A DNA stretch of 64,000 nt, from positions 186,001-250,000 of the forward strand of contig ML991802.1 of the NCBI GenBank assembly GCA_010094025.1, given 5' to 3'. The notes beneath the pieces were generated by a model, which was given only the letters and a program-made list of their open reading frames with translations, was not told the origin of the DNA and did not search any database. This DNA comes from Viridothelium virens (taxonomy: Eukaryota > Ascomycota > Dothideomycetes > Trypetheliales > Trypetheliaceae). How positions within the stretch are numbered: the first letter of the stretch is position 1; each line of letters opens with the position of its first letter. Positions 1-11,900 of the stretch are shown piece after piece. Made by a program: the position numbers and the translations under genes.

Positions 1-1498
1 ATAAACTAGAGTCTTTGACTCCAAGGAGAATGAAACCTTTCACGCACGTCAGTCTGATCGATACATTATGACCCATACATATCTGAGGGGTATCTTTTTC
101 GAGTCTGACTGATGTCTTGCAGAGAATTCGAAAGACACGACTGATCTGGCCCTCCGTTCAAGTAACCGTATGTGACATTACTGTAAGTTACAAAGATATC
201 CTAGCATCGATACCTGAGTTGAAGGATGATCATTCGTACACTGTACGCTGGAAATTACCGACCGAGACCTTGGGGTCGTTGGCGACAACTATTGGCTATT
301 TCTGATTCAAAGCTCCTTTTTTTTCTTTCTTTCTGAACGGTCGGTAACACCGGATATGTGCTGATATCTTCCAAGGCAAGGTTCGCCGGTATGGCCACTT
401 CCGCCAATCAGTCTCTGTATGTCGACCTTCTAATACCTTGCGATCTACTCAATGATGAAGCGGCACTGGGCTCCGAAGTTTGAATGAGCAGACACGCCCT
501 TTTGTGACAGGCCTAGAAAACCTGGTCTACTGAACGAAAGCTTTGATGCATTATGGATCCGTCACCTAAGTGAGCGAGGCTTATTTTCCTTCACTGTGGT
601 CTAGTGAGCAGATACTGCCTTTGCCTTCTCCTCCCTATGCACGGTGATGCCGACCCAGTTGCTTTCGTCAACTCCTCAGATTTGGGCTGGTATGTGTCTA
701 CCATTCTCTTTGCCTTCCTCTCCTTCCCTGCAATTTTGTGATGAACTCTAGATGACGAGTCTTATTCGAGCACCTCGATGCAGACACCAATAATTATTAC
801 CATTCATGCATTTCTGAATCGCACTCTTCTTTCAACGACAGCGCTTCTTTGTGAGTGACAATAACTGACCACAAGCAGCAAAGAGGATCATGGAGTCGAA
901 ATACCCAATAACGAACCAAATCTGTACGTATCTAGCACGATCAGAGCTCGATGTGGATGTTAGGATGAGCCTAGAAAAAAATGACAAGCATATGTCCGAG
1001 TCGCCAACAGGCTTCCAAGACGAGAAAATTCTACAATCTGAACCTCAAATTCACAACTCGAAGTGATCCACCGGCTTTCGTACTCAGACTTACCAAAAAC
1101 AGGCTGTACTACGACGAGCTGTGGAAAGTCCTTTGGGGCATTACCGGAAGACGTATGTGGTGAGAAGATATTTCTTACTTGACATTGTTGCAGCTTATGC
1201 TATGATGATCTTTTCATATTCTCACGACGGTCGACATAGCTAGATACTAGCATTGATGAGAATGCCCGTGACAGGGCTTGAATCTGATCTTTCCATTTGC
1301 TCTCCTTACTTCCTAGGAACTTCGAGACGATCCTCAGAAAAGGCTAACGGACAAACATAGGCACACAATCAAGAGAGACCTAATTGCCACTTCATAGGAT
1401 AGCGAACCTCCAGACCAACGCCGATGCTCACTGCAACACATCATACAATTCAAAACTGACCCCCAGGTCAGACTCCGTAATGAAAATCTAGGGACATT
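1..1498. other. No supported gene; possible tail of a gene entering from the left
   Basis: I see no gene I can support here. One hint is a splice-acceptor-like tract at about 105-122 (CTGAC followed by TTGCAG), after which the frame from 123 stays open to a stop at 303-305. That could be a last exon of about 60 codons, but its product is not recognisable and no upstream exon can be joined convincingly. The open stretch at 981-1163 has no recognisable motif. The right end is the 3' flank of the centrin gene on the minus strand. Confidence 0.3.
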
Positions 1499-2333
1499 TC
1501 AGTTCAAGCAGATGCTCAAGAATTCGTCTCGATCTATGGCGCCATCACCATCCATATCAAATTCATCAATCATGGCTCTCAATTCCTCTTCCTGCAATCC
1601 TTCGCCCAGTTCTCTCGCCACTCGCCTGAGATCCTGATGTGTGATTTTGCCCTTCCCACCCTCATCGAACAGCTCAAAGGCTCGTAAGACCTCATCCCGG
1701 GGATCCCTCGCAAGTATTCGCGATGCCATGAGCGTTTCGAATGACTCCTGAGGAAGCAGCAGTCGCGTCGTTGTGCCGGCGAATGCAGCTGACGAGCCAG
1801 CAGCCGCCTTCCCAGCTGCTTTGCTGTTGTTCGCGGATATGCCGTGGGTTTGGAGTATGGACAGAATTTCGGATTTGGGCAGGTCAAAGCCAAGGGCTTT
1901 CATTGCGACTTTGAGTTCGTGGTAGTCGATGTGTTTGTCCCTGTCAAGGTCGAACAGGCCGAACTTTGCATGTCATTAGCATATGTATTTCTCTCAGCGC
2001 TGGAAGTGCACTCATCGCAGATAACAAAAGTTGAATGATGTAGACAAAACACAATCAAAACCTTACAGCTTGTTCGATTTCCTCCCTCTGCTCCTCGCTC
2101 AATTCCTCCCACTGTCCCCTTCCTTCCCGCTCCATTCGCTCGCGTTCTGCGCGCTCTGCCCGTTCGCGATCGAGGCGCTGAGCTTCTCGATGTTGCTGCG
2201 TCGCGGCGGGAGCCCCAAAAGCGAGTGTTCCTCTATTTACGTTGTGTGCAGCGCCTGTGGAAGCCCCGCTGGCTCCGCCGGCGCCGGTCCGTCCAAAGCC
2301 AGAGGTGTAGGGCCGCGAGGTGGATGTGGCCAT
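1499..2333 (-). CDS. CDC31: Centrin-like EF-hand protein (Cdc31 type) with extended N terminus
   Basis: Centrins are small calcium-binding proteins of the spindle pole body and nuclear-pore-linked mRNA export machinery. Two exons (2067-2333 and 1499-1963) join as EIEQA/FGLFDLD and give about 243 residues. Centrins usually have 160-180. The extra length is an N-terminal Gly/Ala/Arg-rich part of about 65 residues and an Ala/Ser-rich insert. EF-hand 1 (DLDRDKHIDYHE, about 94-105) and EF-hand 4 (DMDGDGAIDRDE, about 225-236) keep good calcium loops. The second loop is replaced by the Ala/Ser-rich insert and the third (DEGGKGKITHQD) looks degenerate. ELKVAMKALGF after loop 1 is typical of centrins and argues against calmodulin. 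The start is the ATG at 2333; the codon just upstream in frame is only a TTG. The intron has a GTAAGG donor. The gene is divergent from the CxxCW-repeat gene. Confidence 0.85.
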
Positions 2334-2977
2334 GTGCAATTCGAACTTGTAGAGCCTCCTTTACAGCGTCTTGTGGTGCTTGTTGAACTTGAATGTATCG
2401 CAAGTTGCCGGAAGAGGTCGGTGCTTTGTTGATGTGAGGGTGCAGTGTAGAGGTGAGTTAATTTTAGACTACGAATGCGTTCAGCGAGTTCCAAAAGGAA
2501 TGGTCCACAATTGATGGAATATTGTTACATACACGAGAAAAGCTAGGTAGTATGCTCACTGAGAAGCGGTTCAAAAGCTAACATAGGTATCCACGGTATC
2601 TTCCATAGGTCTATACGAAGACCCTTCTCATTCCCCACCAGGACTTTTTTATCGCCCGTGCACACGCGTACCGCAACACGCGCTGGAACGCGTCAGAAAG
2701 GATGGGGGAAACGAGGCTTAAACCACGCGTAAGTGCAACCTTGGTTCACTTTCATGGAACCACCTATGTGAGTTTGGTCTTTGCCAGTGTCGGTTTTCGC
2801 TAATTTTGTACTAGTATTTCAATCTAAAGCGTTGAACAGAATCCGTGTCAATTGGTAGAATTACGATCCCGAAGATTCTACAGCATCCATGATACGACTA
2901 GTTTTTCAAAGAAGAATTTGAGAGGATTCCACCTTCGTCAGCAGAGAGAAAGACTACTTAGACTACTTAGACTACTT
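2334..2977. other. Divergent intergenic region, centrin / CxxCW-repeat gene
   Basis: About 640 bases between two start codons facing apart, so it probably holds both promoters. I see no TATA box or known operator. An in-frame run without stop precedes the ATG at 2978 back to about 2852, so an upstream exon or an earlier start of the plus-strand gene cannot be excluded. Confidence 0.4.
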
Positions 2978-2978
2978 A
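2952..2978 (+). repeat. Three perfect tandem copies of GACTACTTA ending on a start codon
   Basis: Copies lie at 2952-2960, 2961-2969 and 2970-2978. The last base of the third copy is the A of the ATG chosen as start of the CxxCW-repeat gene. If translated in the same frame it encodes Leu-Leu-Arg repeats. Because nine is a multiple of three, changes in copy number would keep the frame. Confidence 0.8.
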
Positions 2979-5138
2979 TGTCTCTTACGATGAGAGACAA
3001 GACAGGGATTAGAGGAGCGGACATCGCTCAAAGTCTTTTAAAACAGAGCACTTTGTTATGCACTCCATGCTGGCAGCAGATGCTAGACTACAATGACGAC
3101 TCACCAGTCCCGCCAGCAAATTCTTTATGCGCAACGTGTCGCTCCGTAGCCGTCACGGCTTTGGAGTCGATGGGGTATCGACCCAAAGCAGAGAGAGCAG
3201 TCGCTCCCGAGAAACTCGCGAAGAAAACGAAGAAAACGAGCGCTAATGTAAGCGACGGTAAGGGAAGTAAACCCGAGTTGAAAGTTCCTTCGCATACCTC
3301 ATCATTGCCTAAGACTATGGCCTTAGAGGAATCTCTATCAGCGGCAGAAGGATCTAGGAGCGTGGACAGGGGGAAGGTGATTCCTGCGACTCTGAGTGAT
3401 CGACATAAAGAAACCAGCGGACAAAAGCCAACCGTCAATGGACCTCCTGCTCCTCTTGGCTCCAGTGGGGATGTTTTAGTGCCTGACGGTTCGAGACATC
3501 GGCCTTACAAGATCTTTTCCAAAGGGGTTCAGTCAAATCCCTCGACAAGCTTGAAAGTTGCCATAGTATACAGGGACCTGTTTCACGCCTGGTTCTTGGT
3601 AGAGTTTTTTGCATTTGTGTCCGACGTGTTGGAATTGGCTTCAAATTTATGCTTCCACTGAGGGACACATCGAGCATCGCATCCCGTTTTGTAAAAAATG
3701 TGTGAAAGCGGTTCTCAGGTGGAGATTAAGAGCACCTGGACGGGAAAAAGAATCGAGACGAGCTGAAAGAGAACCATGGCATTTTCAGAAGCTAACTGAG
3801 TCCAAACGACCTGAATCAATCGTCGTCTTATGGGAAGAACAGAAGCAAACAATGAAACGTTTAAAGGTAATGTCACCGAGTCTACCAGTACCGACAGAAA
3901 GATGGATACACTCGGAAAACATGTGTGAGACTTGCTGGTGGGGAATCATACAACGTGCGAAGGCTGGCGCTCCCAATATCAAAGTGAAAAAGTCCTGTCA
4001 TTCTTGTCAACTTGTTTGCCTGGCAAGCCCTAAGAAGTTACCAGCCAATGAAACCTACATGCTAGCCCTGCCAAATGGGAACAGCATACCGCCTCCAAGC
4101 ATAGCTAATTCCTGGGCGCTTTCGAACCCTCGATTGGTACAAGAACTTGCATCAGGCGTGGCCATCAACATCATGTATATCGGTGCGGCATCTCCCTCTA
4201 CACAAACCTCTTTTGTACAGTCTCAAGACTTTTGTCCGGATTGCTGGATGAAAGTCCTTCAGGCTGCGATGATCAAGTACTCGAGGGAATTCTGCGAAGC
4301 CGCCTTCTGCAGCAGTTGTCAGAATGCTATTCGCAGGCGAAGAGAAGCAGCCACGATAAAAAAGCCGAGATTTTCAGATATCCCACGCTCTACGACACCT
4401 ACCCAGTCAAGGTCAACTTCGACATCCAAATTAGGGCCACATGTGGAGCAACCATGCTCGTTTCAATCGGCGCCAAGCAAGCTTATCTCTTACGAACAAG
4501 TTGCGCCCTTGATAAAGCGCGCGGATCCAGCCCGGCTCCAAGCTATGTGCCTGGACCTTTGCAAAGTTTCACCAGCCGTGTGCAAGTCGGCTTATACGTC
4601 TCTACGGCCCCTAGATCATTCAGTCGCTGGATCGGGCAGTGCTCGTTCTCCGCAATTAGGCCTCACTTCGTTCAAGATTGAGCCACCATGGCCACCAAGA
4701 AATGGACCAGAGTCGATACGGGGGGTGCGCGATGGTATAAAAGAAGAGACTGATTTGTCGGACAACGACGATGGTTCAGGAGACGCGCCCCCAGCCAGAC
4801 GGTTGTCGGCTCCAAGTCCAGAGGAAAAGAAACCATCGCTACCATCTTCGGAACGGCTGAAGAGGCTCTTGTCAAGCAGCGATAGGAAGCTCGTCAAAAG
4901 CGAAACGGGGAGAAGAGTGTCTGGAGCGCGCAAAAGGTCGTCAGATGACGATAGAAAGCTCGTCAAAAGCGAAACGGGGGTAGGAGGAGTGTCTGAAGCG
5001 CGCAAAATGTCGTTATCTGGCGATAGGAAGCTTATCAAAAGCGAAAAGGAAAGAGGAGGAGTGTCTGAAGCGCGCAAAAGGTCCTCAACTGGCACTGAAA
5101 CTGAACTAAGGAGGTCCAAGAGAATAAAGCCCCTCTAG
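2978..5138 (+). CDS. Unrecognised protein with four CxxCW-x(18-20)-CxxC units and basic C-terminal repeats
   Basis: I do not recognise this family. Four units of the form C-x2-C-W-x(18-20)-C-x2-C occur at 3059-3139 (CTPCW/CATC), 3618-3701 (CPTCW/CKKC), 3924-4007 (CETCW/CHSC) and 4233-4319 (CPDCW/CSSC). The constant Trp after the second Cys and regular spacing suggest a small metal-binding or disulfide fold used four times. The linkers are Lys/Arg/Ser-rich. Three 23-24 residue copies of a DRKLVKSETG-type unit and a tail ending KRIKPL follow, so a nuclear role is possible. There is no signal peptide or membrane segment. Unit 1 is in a different frame from units 2-4. A stop at 3600-3602 is also a TAG acceptor, so an intron ending at 3602 is the likely link; several donors between 3473 and 3557 keep phase and I cannot choose. 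The start is the first in-frame ATG. A pseudogene broken by one frame change is the alternative, but the open frame of more than 1.5 kb argues against it. Confidence 0.65.
4881..5093 (+). repeat. Three imperfect direct repeats of 69-72 bases in the C-terminal coding part
   Basis: Copies begin at 4881, 4950 and 5022, each with GATAG(G/A)AAGCT followed by TCAAAAGCGAAA and later a GAAGCGCGCAAAA-like segment. They encode DRKLVKSETG...VSEARKRS-like units of 23-24 residues. Spacing stays a multiple of three, as expected for selected protein repeats. Confidence 0.85.
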
Positions 5139-5991
5139 TAGGCAAAAGCACGCTGTGGACTTGGTTTCTTTGGTGTATAATATGTTCTACCTAAATGGAT
5201 GATCTGACAGCATCCATTCGACTCTTTTTTTCGCCTTTCCCATGTGTCTCTGGGATGTTTGCTGTAACAAGCGCAAATGTAGATTTAATAGGGTGGCTGG
5301 AGCACAGGTAGATTAGTAAATGTTCCGGAGTTTCAGAGTCTTCGCAAATTGGTTTGATCAGAGACAAGCGAGAGCTCAAAAACCTAGAGAGTTTTCCAGT
5401 TGGGTATAGATTTCCAGGAGGAGAGGATTGGTGATTGCAAATTCATACAAAAGAAGAATGTACTTGTCTTTGAGGCAAACATTGCAGCATGCTTGCCTCC
5501 TGTTTGTCACGCTGCAGCCTAGAGAGTCTAGACAGGCCCAAGCATCAGGGATTTAAGACGCCCATATCAACAGGTGACCCGATTCGCCACCTGAGTGTGA
5601 GGTAGCTTTTACAGAGACCCATTTCCCCAATTTTATGCGATAGCACGTGTAGGTACGCAGGCAGCGACAGGCATCGATAAGGTGCTTTAGGCAGTGACAG
5701 GCAGGGAAAGCGAGTGGCCTCTGCCCATGCGCACGAGCCGCCTTCTGGCACCTCACTTAAGACATCGCCTCAGATTCCTCTCGCACTGCTGCTCTACTTC
5801 ACCCACTTACTTCAAGACTCGACGCGACTTTCTTTCCTTCCGCGCGTCGATCTTGTCGTCTCTCATTTACTCAATTGTCCTGTAGCCTTCTCAGTCGAGA
5901 CCTTGCGCACAAGTAGAAGGACCCTTACGGAGTGCACGGTACTGAGGTACCGCATCCCCTCCCTTACGCGCTTCGACAACAGCCATCCAGC
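5139..5991. other. Intergenic; upstream region of the Nup98-96 gene with a spaced 15-base direct repeat
   Basis: No gene is supported. The 15-mer AGGCAGYGACAGGCA occurs at 5659-5673 and 5689-5703, in the same direction and 30 bases apart start to start. It lies about 290-330 bases before the Nup98-96 start codon and could be a pair of binding sites. A pyrimidine-rich leader follows from about 5760 to 5990. Confidence 0.5.
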
Positions 5992-8900
5992 ATGAGTGCC
6001 TTCGGAGGCTTCGGGGGCTTCGGCTCGAACAACAATCAGAGCTCGAGCAGCGGCTTCAGCGGCTTCGGTTCTGGTGCGAATCCCAGTGGAGGTAAGTGGC
6101 TTTGGCGAATTTCAGTTACTTCACGACTTCATCCCGAAAATGACTGCTGTCGGGTGGCACTTTTCAACCTGTGCATCTGGACTTTCCTCGATCATCGACG
6201 TACTAATTGCATCTACTAGGCTTTGGATCGACAAGTAACAACACAGGATTTGGGGCAGCGAATAATACCACTGGTACTGGCCTCTTTGGTGGTGGTGGAG
6301 GCGCCAGTAACAACAACAACACTGGAGGGGGCTTCGGATCCGGAGGTAAGTAATACATGTTCGGTTCAATATACGGTACGCAGGGCCAGCAGATGTCAAA
6401 ACCATATTGTTCCATAATATGGCTTGGTGCGACTGAGTTCCCTTGACAGCTTCCGTATCGACCAATCTCACCGCCCACTATGAACCACACACTGACCCCA
6501 CTTTACAGGCTTTGGCAGTAACGCCAATCAAAACTCCTCTCCATTCGGAAGCAAACCGGCGTTCGGTTCTACCAATACCTCATCCGGCGGTGGTCCTTTT
6601 GGAGGTACAACAACTAGTTCAGGAGGATTTGGTGGCTTTGGAAGTAGCAATACGAACAACGCAAACAGCTCTTCACCTTTCGGATCAAATACTGCATCTG
6701 GCTCACTCTTCGGTCAGAGCAAGCCTGCTTTCGGCGGTGCTACGGGCAGTTCAGGCAGCTTGTTTGGCGGGAATTCGAATGCATTCGGTGCCAGCAATAC
6801 CAACAATACCCCGGCTTCAACGTCTGCTTTCGGAGCTCCCGCTAGTAATGCCTTTGGCGGTGGTAATCAGAATCAGAATCAGAACCAGAATCAGAATCAA
6901 GGCACTGGGAGTACACCTTTTGCAGCGTACTCTGAGAAAGATGCCCCAACTGGAAGCAACTGCTACTACCAAAGCATCACGTTCATGCAGCCGTACCAAG
7001 GGTTCTCGTTTGAGGAACTGAGGCTTGCTGACTACGCACAAGGTCGCAAGTTTGGCACTACTAACGGCCAAAGCGGCGCTTTCGGACAAACGAGCGGATT
7101 TGGTAGCTTTGGAAGCTCTACTGGTGCCGGCTTTGGTGCTAACCAGAACACCTCAGGCAGTGGCATGTTCGGAACACAGACTGCTACATCCTCTCCTTTC
7201 GGCACAAACAATCAGACATCGAATACCGGCTTTGGCTCTTCTGGATCAACAGGATTATTCGGACAGCAGCAAAACAAGCCAGCCGGTGGCGGATTGTTTG
7301 GTAGTGCTACTTCATCCGGACAGCAGGGAGGTCTCTTCGGTACAAGCGGCGCCTCTGGAACGGGATTTGGTAGTACCGGAACGGGCTTTGGATCAAACAC
7401 TGGAGGAGGCGCATTTGGAACTCAAAATCAAACCCAAACTCAGAACAAGCCTTTTGGCGGTTTCGGCTCGACTGGTGGTGGGTTTGGCAGTGGCACCGGT
7501 GGTGGCTTCGGATCAACAAGTACTTCCACAGGTGGTGGCGCCCTATTTGGCGGCTCCAATGCCACTGCCAATACTTCAAATCTTTTCGGTGGCACGCAGA
7601 ACCAGAATGCCAACACCGGCAACACTAATCCCTTCGGTGGATTTGGCTCAAATCAGAACCAGAACCAGCAGCAGTCAGGAGGTGGCGGACTCTTCGGAGG
7701 ATTTGGTAGCAACACAAATCAGAACGAGCAAAACAAGACCGGAGGTCTCTTTGGTAGCACGGGTACTTCGACTGGTGGTGGGATGTTCGGTGGCCAAAAC
7801 AATCAGCCCCAACAGACTGGGGGATTGTTCGGGGGTCAGAACAATCAACAGGGCAATAATGGCCTTTTTGGCCAATCCAAGCCTGCTGCTACCACCAGTG
7901 GACTATTCGGTGGCCAGAATAACAATAACACCAACACGGGCGGAGGACTCTTTGGGGGTCTGAGCAGCAATCAGAATCAGCAGAACCAAGGGTCAACCTT
8001 ATTCGGAGGCAGCCAGCAACAGCAATCCAAGCCATTATTCGGTTCCGCAACTGCAACTAACAACACAAATCCTGGTGGTGGGCTCTTCAGCGGCCTTGGC
8101 CAGACTAACCAGAATAATGCAACGTCTGGCTTTGGCGGATCACTCTTTGGCAATAATCCACAAAATCAGCAACAGCAACCGCAACCAGGTGGCAGCTTGT
8201 TTGGAGCATCGCAGTCGAGCTTCTCGCAGCCTCAGCAGCAACAAGCGACTTCATTGACAGCATCACTCAACGCCAATCCTTACGGTAACGATCAACTATT
8301 TGCCACCCTTGGAACTCCACAACAGAGTATTGGACCGCTCGCCACACCCCTTTCAAGTGCTCAGAAGCAGCGCAAGAGTGCGATACTTCCACAATACAAA
8401 ATCAACCCGGCTGCTACTTCCCGAATCCTTACTCCGCAGAAGCGCTCTCCTATGTACGGCTTTTCATACTCGACATATGGGACACCGGGAAGCGCTATCA
8501 GCAACGTAGGCTCGCCGCAAGGTCTCAACAACAGCCTCTTAGCCAATGGCAGTCTTGGTCGATCCGTCTCGAAAAGTCTCTCCACAAGCAATCTCCGCAA
8601 TTCGTACACCGTTGGAGATAGCATACTAGCACCTGGTGCATTCTCCGCCAACGGTGGCCGCCCATATACCGGTTCAGGCAGCATGAGACGACTCAACATC
8701 AACCGCAATCTACGCTCAGACTTTTTCAATGGAACCCCCAATGACTCCACACCTAGGAAATCTGTATCCTTTAACAATACTATTACTAATGGCGATACTC
8801 AGCCTAATGGTGATAACTCCGGAGCAACGAATGGAGAGTCAAGCAATGCTTTGGTCACTGTCAACGAAAATGACAGCCCTACGCCAAGTGCTGAGGAACT

Positions 8901-11900
8901 TGGCATGCTACGATCCTCACGCGCCTCTACTGCAACGGCACGCACCAACGGTACGTCTGCAACTCCGGAAATGGAGCAAGTGCGAGGCAATGAGTTGGCC
9001 GTTGTTCCCGAAGATGAGTCTCCACAGGTTACTACGAAGTCCTCCAACGCTTTGAACATTCCCCGCGATCGATCTGACAAGAAGCCGGCCGATTACTGGT
9101 CCAAGCCAACCATTGACGAGTTGAAGAGCTATTCGCAGAAGCAGCTCCAGCGCGTGGCACCTTTTGTAGTCGGTCGTCATGGATGCGGAAAAGTCGAGTT
9201 CAGCGCAGCTGATCTCAGCAAGACACCTCTTGACAACATTTTCGGCAAGATCGTTGTCTTTGGCGTTCGATCACTTACTGTCTACCCTGATCTTGCTAAC
9301 AAGCCTCCGCAAGGCACAGGCCTAAACGTGCATTCGAAAATCATCCTCGAGAACTCTTGGCCAAGGGCTAGAGGAGGCAAGCTTCCCGTCCATGAAGACA
9401 AGGGTCCTCGATTCGACAAACATCTTGCCCGACTCATGGACGTTAGAGGCACTAAATTCATCGACTATAATAAGCAAATTGGTGAATGGACGTTTACTGT
9501 CGATCACTACACTACTTACGGTCTGGATTACGACGAAGATGATGTCGAAGATACCATGATGTCCGGTGCACTCCCTGAGCCCCCTGCTACTCCAACACCC
9601 GATTCCCGTACACCAGCTCTCTTCACTGGTGAGACACCACACTCTCAGCCAGATACTTCCATGCTTAGCCCAGAGGATTCAAGCCCAGACGACACATTTG
9701 ATTTCAAGAAGGGAAAGAAAAAGAGTCCTCCCGGTGGTTTCGAAGACGAGCTCTTGTACGAAGACGACGATAATGTTAGCGGGCCGGAGAATGATATGAC
9801 GACCGAGAATTCTTTTTTAGTTGAGCGCTCCACGGGTTCATCGGCTACTGATGCCATGAGCGAAGCCCAGGATGAATTGGACCACACAGAGGATCAGCAG
9901 ATGGCGGGCTCATTCCCTGCTAGAGGTCTCACCGTGGAGCGCGCATTGACCGTTCCTGACGAGCCACAGGTAGTCAGCCCTTTTAGGCCAAAATCTATTC
10001 TGAAGGCGAGTCAAACGCAGCCAGCAGGTTTCGGTACACCAGGACGTGCTCGGGTTGAAATCGGGGCGGATTGGACAGAACAGCTGCAGCGTACTGTCAG
10101 CCCAAAGAAGCAGAACCGAGAAGTATTGAGAGAGCCCCAGGGCAACATACTTCGAGATATAGAGGAGCAAGATCACAAGCCGGCTACGAAGAGTAGCCTT
10201 GTCGGTAGAGGGTTTCAGAACAGCATCGACGTAATGAACTCTTTGTTTGGGCAGGACAGTACCAAATTGGCAGGAAAGGGAACGAAATTGGCGGGTGTGG
10301 CGAAAGGCTTCGAGGTTTGATTCCCTTTTCCTACTTGCAATCCTAATGTAAGCGGACTGGTGTCTAGCCTTCAGCATCCACCATTGTTGGTTTTCTGAAG
10401 GTTATTCCGTCTGTCTGCTTTCCTAGTACATAGTCAAATAGGTAGTACAGAATGCTAAATTAGAAATGTCTTTAGTGGCCCTATGCGAAACGAACTAAAC
10501 TTGACGATGACTTCGAGCGACTCAGCGATAACGACAAAGCTTATTACCGGTCATTCAGTCCAAGCTGGTCCATAGACAACATAATCTCATACGCCACGCC
10601 TGCTGGCGTTCCGAAACTCGGTGATCCATTGTTCTCCCAGAAAATCAAACCACTGGTATCCGAAAAAAGGGACATTAGGTTTGCAAAGGCAACCAGACCG
10701 CCTGACCTTGTCTCTGCAACTTTTGAGGAGCAGAAGCGCTTCACAACAATTGTCATGAAAGACGGTGTGCCGTTCGCAGAGACCAATGGCAATTTCGCCT
10801 TCAAAGCTTTTGCACACGTATTTCGTCAAGAGCCGCCCACTGGAGTCAACTCTGAACAACGAAATCATGAACAAGACGTTTGGGATCTGGCGAGTGTACT
10901 TTTCGACGAGATCCCTGATGTGTTGCCCGCAAATCTGTCCGAGAACCGAGTGAAAGAATTCAATGCTCATTCTAGAAAGGATCGACTACAAGCTTTCTGG
11001 CAGAAGCTTGTCCACGACAACGCTGTATCTCAAATTGGTAGAGTCAAATCGTCGAAATGGGCACGTGAAGAAAGAGCTTTCCTTCACCTCTCTGCTCATA
11101 ATCTAATTGACGCATGCGAAGAATTACTCCGCGGCAAGGACTTTCGACTTGCAACTATGGTCTCACTTGCGGGGTCAGGGGACGAAGTCTCGCGGTCAGA
11201 GATGGCCACCCAGCTCCAGCATTGGCGTGATCACAACACGCTTTCCGAGATTCCAGAGTCGGTGCGAGCGCTGTACGAACTTCTTGCGGGCAACACATGC
11301 CAAAGTGAAGGAAAGACAACAGGAGCATTCGAAGACCGGGCTTCTACCTTCAGACAAAGCATTCGATTCAGGCTCGACTGGCGTCGCTCATTTGGTCTCC
11401 GCCTTTGGTACGGCATTTTCCAAAATGAGCCACTTGAAGCCGCCGTCTCTCTATACGCATCCGATTGCGCCAACGGCAAGGAAGAAGTCCGCCCAATCCC
11501 CTGGTTCTTGGAACAGCAGTCCGACGCTTCCTGGCCTCACTACAACAACGATAGCCGCGAGGATCTCCTCTGGGGTCTACTCAAGCTCTACGCCACTCGC
11601 AACCTGCCGCAAAACTCGTCCCTCCCGAACGCCACTCTCGAATCCATCCTCGCACCCGAAAACATCTCCGCCCACCCCCTCCACACCCGACTCGCCTTCC
11701 AACTCGCGCACCTCCTCCGCGCCCGCACCATCACTCCCTCCACCCCCACCTCCGTCTTCGACACCCTCACCCTCGCCTACGCCAGCGAACTCAGCTCCTC
11801 TCCAACCCACTGGCTCGCCGCACTGCACACCATCCTGCACCTGTCCTCAGCCCCAACCCGACGCCTCCTCATCCAACAACTCCTCACCCGGCACGCGGCC

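Noticed and set aside
1499-2333. Calmodulin as identity of the EF-hand gene
   Set aside because: Only two good loops are present, and the ELKVAMKALGF stretch and N-terminal extension point to centrin.
7025-7963. 312-codon open frame overlapping the FG repeats
   Set aside because: An out-of-frame reading of repetitive FG-coding DNA.
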